A DNA stretch of 57,301 nucleotides from Roseospira navarrensis. Its GTDB lineage: Bacteria; Pseudomonadota; Alphaproteobacteria; Rhodospirillales; Rhodospirillaceae. The translations under genes and the position numbers were made by a program. The stretch is from positions 1-57,301 of the forward strand of contig NZ_WIVE01000024.1 of NCBI RefSeq assembly GCF_009601025.1, read 5' to 3'. Under the pieces are notes generated by a model. That model worked only from the letters and a program-made list of their open reading frames with translations. It was not told the origin of the DNA and did no database searches. Below are positions 51,823 through 57,301 of the stretch, piece after piece (position 1 is the first letter of the stretch; each line of letters opens with the position of its first letter).

Positions 51823-53136
51823 ATGGACCTGACCAAGCGGCCGCTCGAACACGAACTGGATCCGATCGAGACCGCCACTCGCGACCAGCTCGCCGCCGTG
51901 CAGACCCGCCGTATGGCCTGGAGCCTGCGTCACGCCTACGAGAACGTGCCGCACTACCGGGCCAAGTGCGATGCCGCCGGGGTCCATCCGCGCGACTTCA
52001 AGGACCTGTCGGACCTCGCGAAGTTCCCCTTCACCGGCAAGCAGGACCTGCGCGAGACCTATCCCTATGGCAGCTTCGCCGTGCCCATGAGCGAAGTCGT
52101 GCGCATCCACGCCTCGTCCGGCACCACCGGCAAGCCCACCGTGGTTGGCTACACCCAGGCGGACATCAAGATGTGGGCCTCGGTGATGGCGCGCTCGATC
52201 CGCGCCGGCGGCGGCCACCATCACAGCCGGGTGCTCGTCTCCTACGGCTACGGCCTGTTCACCGGCGGCCTGGGCGCGCACTACGGCGCCGAGGCCCTGG
52301 GCGCCACGGTCATCCCCATGTCCGGCGGCCAGACCGAACGGCAGGTCCAGCTTATCAAGGACTTCGAGCCCGACATCATCATGGTCACCCCGTCCTACAT
52401 GCTGGTGATCGCCGACGAGATGGAGCGCCAGGGCATGGACCCGCGCGACAGCTCGCTGAAGATCGGCCTGTTCGGGGCCGAGCCCTGGACCGGCCAGATG
52501 CGCGGCGCGCTGGAAAATCGCCTCGGGATCGACGCCATCGACATCTATGGGCTGTCCGAGGTCATCGGCCCCGGGGTGGCTCAGGAGTGCATCGAGACCA
52601 AGGACGGCCTGCACATCTGGGAGGACCACTTCTACCCCGAGATCATCGACCCGGAGACGGGGCAGGTGCTGCCCGACGGCGAACTGGGCGAACTGGTGTT
52701 CACCAGCCTGACCAAGGAGGCCATGCCGGTCATCCGCTACCGCACCCGCGATCTGACCCGCCTGATGCCGGGCACCGCCCGCACCATGCGGCGCATGGAC
52801 AAGATTACCGGGCGCTCGGACGACATGCTCATCATCCGGGGTGTGAACGTGTTCCCGACCCAGATCGAGGAACTGATCCTCAAGGATGAGCGCCTGTCGC
52901 CGCACTACCAGCTTGAGGTCCGCAAGGAACACCACCTGGATCACGTGACGGTGAAGGTGGAGGTCCGCCACGGCCTGACCGACGAGAGCGCGGGCGGGGC
53001 TGCGGCGCGCGACCTGCAGCACCATATCAAGAGTCTGATCGGCATCAGCACCACCGTTGATGTGATCGACGAAGGCGGCATCGAGCGCTCCATGGGCAAG
53101 GCCAAGCGGGTCGTGGACCTGCGCCCCAAGGATTAG
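51823..53136 (+). CDS. paaK: Phenylacetate-CoA ligase
   Basis: The protein is 437 aa, an ANL-superfamily enzyme that activates phenylacetate to phenylacetyl-CoA. RIHASSGTTGKPTVVGYT is the AMP-binding loop, YGLSEVIGPGVAQEC the adenine site, RYRTRDLTRL the hinge region and SDDMLIIRGVNVFPTQIE the start of the C-terminal lid. The ATG at 51823 lies 8 nt after GGGGGAGA; the GTG at 51817 is too close to it. The 88-bp gap from paaJ contains a TTGACC box, so it may have its own promoter. Confidence 0.94.
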   Translation: MDLTKRPLEHELDPIETATRDQLAAVQTRRMAWSLRHAYENVPHYRAKCDAAGVHPRDFKDLSDLAKFPFTGKQDLRETYPYGSFAVPMSEVVRIHASSGTTGKPTVVGYTQADIKMWASVMARSIRAGGGHHHSRVLVSYGYGLFTGGLGAHYGAEALGATVIPMSGGQTERQVQLIKDFEPDIIMVTPSYMLVIADEMERQGMDPRDSSLKIGLFGAEPWTGQMRGALENRLGIDAIDIYGLSEVIGPGVAQECIETKDGLHIWEDHFYPEIIDPETGQVLPDGELGELVFTSLTKEAMPVIRYRTRDLTRLMPGTARTMRRMDKITGRSDDMLIIRGVNVFPTQIEELILKDERLSPHYQLEVRKEHHLDHVTVKVEVRHGLTDESAGGAAARDLQHHIKSLIGISTTVDVIDEGGIERSMGKAKRVVDLRPKD

Positions 53137-53177
53137 CACCAGGCGCGGAGGGCGCGCGGAACGGAGGAAGCCGGGCC

Positions 53178-53861
53178 ATGCCGGACGCGCCCTGGGACGA
53201 GGCCGGCCGCCGCGCCTTCGTGCAGGCCTGGACGGCCCTGGCCGCACCGCCGCTGGTGCCGGAGGTGCGTCTCCACACCGCCACCGAAATCACCCCCTTG
53301 TGGCTGGCCACGGAAGAGGGGCTGCGCGAACAGGGCCTGGAGCCGCCGTTCTGGGCCTTTGCCTGGCCGGGCGGGCAGGCGCTGGCGCGGTACGTGCTGG
53401 ATCATCCCGACACGGTGCGCGGGCGGCGCGTGCTCGATCTGGCCTGCGGCGGGGGCCTGATCGGTCTGGCCGCCGCGCTGTCCGGCGCCGCCGCCGTGGA
53501 CTGTGTGGACGTGGACCCGCTCGCCCTGACGGCGACCGCCCTCAACGCGGCGGAAAACGGCGTGGCGGATCGGATCACGCCGCTTTGCAAGGACCTGGCG
53601 GCCGACAGCGCCGACACCGGGGACTGGCCGGTCGTGCTGGCGGGAGACGTCTGCTACGCCCAGCCCATGGCGGACCGCATGATGGGGCTTCTGCGGGCGC
53701 GGGCCGCGGCCGGCGCGCTGGTCCTGATCGCCGATCCGGGGCGCGCCCACCTGCCCGGGGACGGCCTTGAGCCCGTCGCCGTCTTCGATGTTCCCACCAC
53801 GCTGGAGCTGGAGGACCGGGCCACCCGGACGACCACCCTGTGGCGGGTCAAGTCGAGGTGA
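53178..53861 (+). CDS. Class I SAM-dependent methyltransferase, ETF-beta lysine methyltransferase/NNMT-like
   Basis: The protein is 227 aa. PPFWAFAWPGGQALARYVLDHP followed by VLDLACGGGLIGLAAA matches the METTL20/EtfB-lysine methyltransferase group, and LAGDVCYAQPMADRM is the post-SAM motif. Bacterial homologues methylate the beta subunit of electron transfer flavoprotein. The ATG at 53178 follows ACGGAGGA. It is 41 bp after paaK and possibly the last gene of that operon. No etfBA lies in the window. Confidence 0.8.
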   Translation: MPDAPWDEAGRRAFVQAWTALAAPPLVPEVRLHTATEITPLWLATEEGLREQGLEPPFWAFAWPGGQALARYVLDHPDTVRGRRVLDLACGGGLIGLAAALSGAAAVDCVDVDPLALTATALNAAENGVADRITPLCKDLAADSADTGDWPVVLAGDVCYAQPMADRMMGLLRARAAAGALVLIADPGRAHLPGDGLEPVAVFDVPTTLELEDRATRTTTLWRVKSR

Positions 53862-53863
53862 AT

Positions 53864-53908
53864 TGCGAGCGATTTGCATTTGCATTTTGTGCCGGGGCGC
53901 GGCATACT
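53864..53908 (+). promoter_or_regulatory. bfd promoter with possible Fur-type site
   Basis: TTGCAT (53880-53885) and CATACT (53903-53908) are 17 bp apart. Overlapping the -35 side, TGCGAGCGATTTGCA (53864-53878) has one good half (ATTTGCA) of the alphaproteobacterial Fur-like pattern TGCAAAT-N-ATTTGCA. ATTTGC is repeated just after. Confidence 0.45.
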
Positions 53909-53944
53909 CCGGCTCATGCGAACGAGCGGTCACGGGAGTGCGGG

Positions 53945-54163
53945 ATGTACGTCTGCAACTGCAAGGGGCTGAATGAGCGTCACGTGCGCGGCGCCATCGA
54001 TGGTGGCGCGCGCCATGTGGCGGGAGTCTTTCACGCCTGCGGCGAATCACCGCAGTGCGCGCGGTGCGTCAAACGGATCGCCGCCCTGATTCGCGCCGAG
54101 AAGGGCGCGCCGATGGCCCTGGTCGGGGCTCACATGCCGTCGCCACAGCAGATGGAAGCCTGA
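53945..54163 (+). CDS. bfd: Bacterioferritin-associated ferredoxin
   Basis: The protein is 72 aa. Cys4, Cys6, Cys38 and Cys41 are placed exactly as in characterised Bfd and bind a [2Fe-2S] cluster. Bfd docks on bacterioferritin and passes electrons through its heme to release stored iron. The ATG at 53945 starts right at the YVCNC motif. bfr follows 190 bp later, after a T-tract terminator, so the two may be separately controlled: Bfd by iron starvation (possible Fur site) and Bfr otherwise. Confidence 0.92.
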   Translation: MYVCNCKGLNERHVRGAIDGGARHVAGVFHACGESPQCARCVKRIAALIRAEKGAPMALVGAHMPSPQQMEA

Positions 54164-54190
54164 TCGCGCGAACGGTCTCCACCCGCGCCC

Positions 54191-54219
54191 AATCCGGGCT
54201 GCCGGACTCGGATTTTTTT
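54191..54219 (+). terminator. Rho-independent terminator after bfd
   Basis: AATCCG and CGGATT form a 6-bp stem, with TCCGG-GCTG-CCGGA as an alternative inner hairpin, followed by seven T. This is the most classical terminator in the window. Confidence 0.65.
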
Positions 54220-54353
54220 GCCGCGCGGCCGGCACGAAAGTGCGCGGCAGGTGCGTCCGGGTCTTTCATGCCGGGCCCGGAAAGCCTACTGTGAGGGTCA
54301 ACGGGCCGGGGTTCTCCCGGTTTCGCTCACGGTCCAGGCTCAGGGAGACGGGC

Positions 54354-54839
54354 ATGAAGGGACAGAAATCTGTCATCGACCGGCTGAACGCGGTCCTCAC
54401 CAATGAATTGACGGCCGTCAACCAGTACTTTCTCCATGCCCGGATGATGAAGAACTGGGGGTATCTGCGGCTCGGCGATCACGTTTACCACGAGTCCATC
54501 GAGGAAATGCAGCACGCCGATCTCGTGATCGAGCGGATTTTGCTGCTGGAGGGCCTGCCCAACCTCCAGGACCTGAAGACACTGAGCATTGGCGAGACGG
54601 TGCCCGAGTGCCTCGCCAGCGACCTGAAGCTGGAATACGCCGCCCGGGAAACCCTGGTCGAGGGCGTGGCCCACTGCGAGCAGGTGCAGGACTTCGTCAG
54701 CCGCGACCTGATGCGCCGTATCCTGGACGACACCGAAGAGCACATCGACTGGCTGGAAAGCCAGCACCTGCTCATGGAGCAGGTCGGTGTGCAGGGCTAC
54801 CTGCAACAGCAGATGTTCGGCGGCGGCTCCGGGGACTGA
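54354..54839 (+). CDS. bfr: Bacterioferritin
   Basis: The protein is 161 aa, with 24 subunits forming an iron-storage shell. The heme ligand Met52 and ferroxidase residues Glu18, Glu51, His54, Glu94 and His130 align with E. coli Bfr, but the position of bridging Glu127 reads Thr127 ([11 protein letters not shown]). An adjacent Glu128 might compensate. The ATG at 54354 follows AGGGAGA. It pairs with bfd upstream. Single-subunit type; no second bfr gene adjoins it. Confidence 0.95.
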   Translation: MKGQKSVIDRLNAVLTNELTAVNQYFLHARMMKNWGYLRLGDHVYHESIEEMQHADLVIERILLLEGLPNLQDLKTLSIGETVPECLASDLKLEYAARETLVEGVAHCEQVQDFVSRDLMRRILDDTEEHIDWLESQHLLMEQVGVQGYLQQQMFGGGSGD

Positions 54840-54885
54840 TACGGGCCAGGGCGATGCGGCCCGACCGATGACGTGAGGTCTCGGG

Positions 54886-54972
54886 CCGGGCGTTTTTCCC
54901 GGTCGTGTCTTGGAGCGGCGCTCCGCCCGACCCACGTTGAGGGATGAGAGAAGGGCCGGACCGTAAGGCCCT
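54886..54972 (+). terminator. Hairpin cluster between bfr and eipB
   Basis: Three short perfect stems lie in a row: CCGGG/CCCGG around a T-rich loop (54886-54902), GGAGC/GCTCC (54912-54924) and AGGGCC/GGCCCT (54952-54972). The last is followed by CCTT. They probably end bfr transcription, though none has a full U-tract. Confidence 0.4.
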
Positions 54973-55014
54973 CCTTGATGTCCCCAATCGCCGACAAGCC
55001 AAGGAACCGAACGC

Positions 55015-55953
55015 ATGAGTGTCGCCCAGTCCCGCCGCCGGTCCGCTGCCTCCGTTGCCCGGGCGATCCACACCGATCAGAGGATCAAGGCCGCGGTCCT
55101 GGGGGCCGCGCTTCTCGTGGTGTCGGCGGTTGCGCTTGCGGCCGCCCCGGCGGCCTGGGGGCAGACGGTGGCCACGGGCGACGGCGGGGCGGCGGATGGC
55201 GCCGCCGGGTCGTCGTTCACCCTGGCGCCGCACGAGGCGGTGTACGACCTGCGCCTCATCAGCCGTGCCCCGGGCAGTCCCGTCGCCACGGCGAACGGCA
55301 CCATGACCTATCGCATCGAGGACACCTGCGACGGCTGGGCCATGGAAAGCCGCACGGTCCTGAATCTGTTCTACAATCGCGGCGATCCGGTCCAGACCGA
55401 CTGGTCCTTCATCTCGTGGGAGAGCAAGGACGCCACCCAGTACCGCTTCCGCATCCGCTCGGAGCGCAACGGCACCCTGGACGAGTTGATCGACGGCAAG
55501 GCGCGCATGGCGGCGGACAGCGACAGTGGCGGGGTCGCCGCGTTCAGCAAGCCGGCAGACCGCACCCTTGATCTGGCCCCGCGTGTTCTGCTGCCGGTGC
55601 AGCATACGCTGCGGGTGCTGGAGGCGGCCAGTGCCGGCGACCGCATCTACACCGCCTCCATGTTCGACGGGTCCGAGGTGAACGGTCCCATGCAGTCCAC
55701 GGCCGTGATCGCCGAGGCCGTTCCGGCGGGCGCGATCGGAGAACTGCCGGACAACCCGCTGCTGGACAGCCCCTCCTGGCGAATGGTCCTGAGCTTTTTC
55801 GCGGCCGACAGCCGGAGCAGCCTGCCGGACTACGAGGTGCGGCTGCGCTACCACGACAACGGCGTAGCGGAAGAGGTCATCCAGGACTTCGGCACCATGG
55901 CGTTGCGCGGCGTGCTGAGCGAACTGAAGCCCATCGAGGGGGGCGGCTGCTGA
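55015..55953 (+). CDS. eipB: EipB-family cell envelope integrity protein (DUF1849)
   Basis: The protein is 312 aa. A long basic N-terminus and a hydrophobic segment (about 25-50) direct export. The beta-spiral domain starts at HEAVYDLRLISRAPGSPV, with MTYRIEDTCDGWAMESR next. EipB of Brucella has a disulfide between one N-terminal and one C-terminal cysteine. Here Cys105 and the very last residue, Cys312, are the candidates. EipB supports envelope integrity in the periplasm of alphaproteobacteria. The ATG at 55015 follows AAGGAA. Confidence 0.87.
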   Translation: MSVAQSRRRSAASVARAIHTDQRIKAAVLGAALLVVSAVALAAAPAAWGQTVATGDGGAADGAAGSSFTLAPHEAVYDLRLISRAPGSPVATANGTMTYRIEDTCDGWAMESRTVLNLFYNRGDPVQTDWSFISWESKDATQYRFRIRSERNGTLDELIDGKARMAADSDSGGVAAFSKPADRTLDLAPRVLLPVQHTLRVLEAASAGDRIYTASMFDGSEVNGPMQSTAVIAEAVPAGAIGELPDNPLLDSPSWRMVLSFFAADSRSSLPDYEVRLRYHDNGVAEEVIQDFGTMALRGVLSELKPIEGGGC

Positions 55954-56014
55954 GGCGCCGCGATCGCGCGTCCCGACCCTTACTCAACGACAGACAGTCC
56001 AGGCCCCGAGACCC

Positions 56015-56215
56015 ATGACCGCCACTGCTCCCCACCCGGAGGACGTGCCGTCCCCCTGCGTGTCCGTCTGCAAGCTCGACACCGAAACGCGCCTGTGCAA
56101 GGGCTGCGGCCGCCATCTGGAGGAAATCCGTCTGTGGACGCGGATGACCGCCGATGACAAGCGCGCCGTCTGGGCGCGCCTTGAGTCGGGGACGCCGTAT
56201 TCCGACGGCGGCTGA
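56015..56215 (+). CDS. DUF1289 family small Cys-rich protein
   Basis: The protein is 66 aa. SPCVSVCKLD and LCKGCGRHLEEIRLW give the four-cysteine pattern C-x3-C...C-x2-C typical of DUF1289, suggesting a metal or Fe-S site. These proteins are widespread in proteobacteria without a firm function. The gene lies 61 bp after eipB and may be cotranscribed with it. Confidence 0.85.
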   Translation: MTATAPHPEDVPSPCVSVCKLDTETRLCKGCGRHLEEIRLWTRMTADDKRAVWARLESGTPYSDGG

Positions 56216-56374
56216 GGGGCACTCCACCGCGCCCGAAAACCCACGATCATCTTGACGCGGTCGGGCCGGCCTGTGATCCAGGTCATGGCACGGGACCGCC
56301 CGTCCTGCTGCGCTGGCCAGTCGGGCGCGCGGCCCGATTTCCACATCAGCGGGACGAGACGGCGACCCCTCGAC

Positions 56375-57082
56375 ATGACAGGCCCCAAGGCAGGCGCAAG
56401 GACGATCCGCGCCGCGGTGCGACAGGGGCCGCGGCTGATGGCCGGGTTGCTGGTCCTGCTGCCGCTCGCCGGGTCTCCGGCCGTGGCGGCGGCGGGGGAC
56501 GGGCTGTTCGGCAGCGAGGAGATCGCGAACGGTGATCTGACCCCGTTCGTGCGCTGGACCGAAGTGCTGGAACGGATCGAGACCGAACGCGCCATCGCGT
56601 CCGGCGGCGCCGGGGCCGCCTGCCGGACGCGGGACTACGATGCCTGCGCGGCCGACCGCTGGCGGGCGATGCTCGACCCCTTGCGCGATCTGGACCGGGA
56701 CGCCCAGTTGGCGGCCGTGAACGCGGCCCTGAACCGGGGGCCCTATGTCCAGGATTCGGCCAACTACGGCGTGTCCGACTACTGGGCCACGCCCGGCCAG
56801 TTCCTGGCCCGGCACGGCGACTGCGAAGACTATGCCATCGCCAAGTACATGGCGTTGCGGGACCTAGGCTGGTCGCCCGCCCTGCTGCGCATCGTGGTGC
56901 TGCAGGACCTGAACCTGGATGTGCCGCACGCCGTGCTGGCGGTGCGGTTGGGGGGGAAGTCGTACATTCTCGACAACCAGATCCTGGCGCCGGTGACCGA
57001 CGACCGCATTGCCCACTATCAGCCCTTGTATTCGGTGAACGAGCGGCGCTGGTGGCGGCATCGCACGCCCGGCTTTCCCTGA
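56375..57082 (+). CDS. Transglutaminase-like cysteine protease (BTLCP/LapG-like), exported
   Basis: The protein is 235 aa. A signal peptide of about 41 residues ends near AVAAAG. The catalytic triad is visible as HGDCEDYAIAKY (Cys), VPHAVLAVR (His) and YILDNQ (Asp). The family includes LapG, the periplasmic protease that cuts giant adhesins under c-di-GMP control. Neither a LapD-type receptor nor an adhesin is in the window, so the target is unknown. The ATG at 56375 gives the signal peptide; the frame runs 41 codons further upstream without homology. Confidence 0.83.
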   Translation: MTGPKAGARTIRAAVRQGPRLMAGLLVLLPLAGSPAVAAAGDGLFGSEEIANGDLTPFVRWTEVLERIETERAIASGGAGAACRTRDYDACAADRWRAMLDPLRDLDRDAQLAAVNAALNRGPYVQDSANYGVSDYWATPGQFLARHGDCEDYAIAKYMALRDLGWSPALLRIVVLQDLNLDVPHAVLAVRLGGKSYILDNQILAPVTDDRIAHYQPLYSVNERRWWRHRTPGFP

Positions 57083-57098
57083 AGCCCGCGTCCTGGAC

Positions 57099-57120
57099 AG
57101 GGCAACGGGCTCAGGTTAAC
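57099..57120 (+). repeat. 22-bp inverted repeat, copy B (copy of the GH3 gene end)
   Basis: Exact reverse complement of 292-313. Here it lies 17 bp after the protease stop and codes for nothing. Read on the plus strand it still carries the last codons and TAA of the GH3 frame. Confidence 0.85.
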
Positions 57121-57166
57121 GGGCTCGCTCTTTCAGGCCTTTGCAGGGGGTCGGCGACCTGCGCTC

Positions 57167-57201
57167 GAGGTCCTTCAGCCGCTTCGCGGCTTCAGGATGA
57201 C
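57167..57201 (-). repeat. REP-like palindromic unit, reverse orientation
   Basis: On the minus strand: GTCATCCTGA, core AGCCGC-GAA-GCGGCT (6-bp stem, 3-nt loop), GAAGGACCTC. The arms match the unit at 9480-9514 exactly while the stem sequence differs but still pairs. Confidence 0.7.
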
Positions 57202-57221
57202 ATCCTATAATTTTGGCTCAA

Positions 57222-57235
57222 ATAGCGTTCGCTAT
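57222..57235. promoter_or_regulatory. Palindrome upstream of the right-edge gene
   Basis: ATAGCG-TT-CGCTAT is a perfect 14-bp palindrome in an AT-rich tract 50 bp before the next ATG. A repressor site is plausible. Confidence 0.4.
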
Positions 57236-57246
57236 GCATTCCCGGA

Positions 57247-57270
57247 TTTGGTATCATGAAGGATACCGAA
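57247..57270. promoter_or_regulatory. Second operator-like inverted repeat upstream of the right-edge gene
   Basis: TTTGGTATC and GATACCGAA pair over 9 bp with one mismatch around a 6-bp spacer. It ends 14 bp before the ATG at 57285, a usual place for repressor binding. Confidence 0.5.
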
Positions 57271-57284
57271 CGCGGGAGGCGGGC

Positions 57285-57301
57285 ATGGATCGGGACACGT
57301 T
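57285..57301 (+). CDS. Start of an unidentified gene cut by the right edge
   Basis: ATG at 57285 (MDRDT...) is preceded by GGGAGG at 5 nt spacing and by two operator-like palindromes. Only five codons are visible, so no product can be named. The palindromes hint at a regulated, perhaps autoregulated, gene. Confidence 0.45.

Overview
The window is 57 kb of GC-rich, densely coded bacterial chromosome, most likely from an alphaproteobacterium and plausibly a Rhodospirillales member. Supporting signs are an EipB-type envelope protein (DUF1849), a DUF1289 protein, a HemB without the zinc-cysteine cluster, a smpB neighbourhood of slt-dapA-smpB, an ArsR/methyltransferase fusion regulator next to metF-metH, and REP-like intergenic palindromes. 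No species can be named from the sequence alone. No tRNA, rRNA, CRISPR array or prophage was seen. The only mobile DNA is the tail of an IS110-family transposase at the left edge.

Layout, left to right. 1-191: IS110 transposase end. 293-6508 (minus): a four-gene operon of glycosyltransferase, flippase-like membrane protein, penicillin-acylase-family amidase and GH3-family acyl-amide synthetase. 6898-9252: a chemoreceptor with a c-heme motif and a degenerate PilZ domain. 9716-12294: YeeE/YedE transporter, lipocalin and haloacid dehalogenase. 12338-18896: slt, dapA, smpB, glutathione peroxidase, uracil-DNA glycosylase, NYN nuclease and folK. 18889-22953: FrnE-like DsbA, hemB, metY, DCC-family thiol protein and azlD. 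22946-25098: azlC, creatininase-family hydrolase and a divergent thioesterase. 25260-30808 (minus): metH, metF and a SahR-like regulator with a 20-bp palindromic operator. 31054-34976: meaB, a formyltransferase, a small membrane protein and dihydroorotase. 35011-38232 (minus): three glycosyltransferases. 38337-45942: ygfZ, a periplasmic-sensor histidine kinase, leuB and a large ABC/cNMP-binding protein with broken ATPase motifs. 46046-53861: a phenylacetate-degradation locus. 53945-57082: bfd, bfr, eipB, DUF1289 protein and a transglutaminase-like protease. A new gene starts at the right edge.

How the genes work together. metY, metH, metF and the SahR-like regulator form a methionine/one-carbon set. 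The paa locus has ligase PaaK, isomerase PaaG, thioesterase PaaI, thiolase PaaJ and aldehyde dehydrogenase PaaN, but only one PaaA-like oxygenase protein and a flavodoxin instead of the usual PaaABCDE complex. Bfd and Bfr form an iron storage/release pair behind a possible Fur site. The left operon puts an amide-forming enzyme directly beside an amide-hydrolysing one.

The most unusual items are that GH3/acylase operon, the heme-PilZ chemoreceptor, the pseudo-ATPase ABC/cNMP protein, and the PaaA-like/flavodoxin pair. A REP-like family with compensated stems, and a 22-bp inverted copy of the GH3 gene end near both window edges, suggest past rearrangement.
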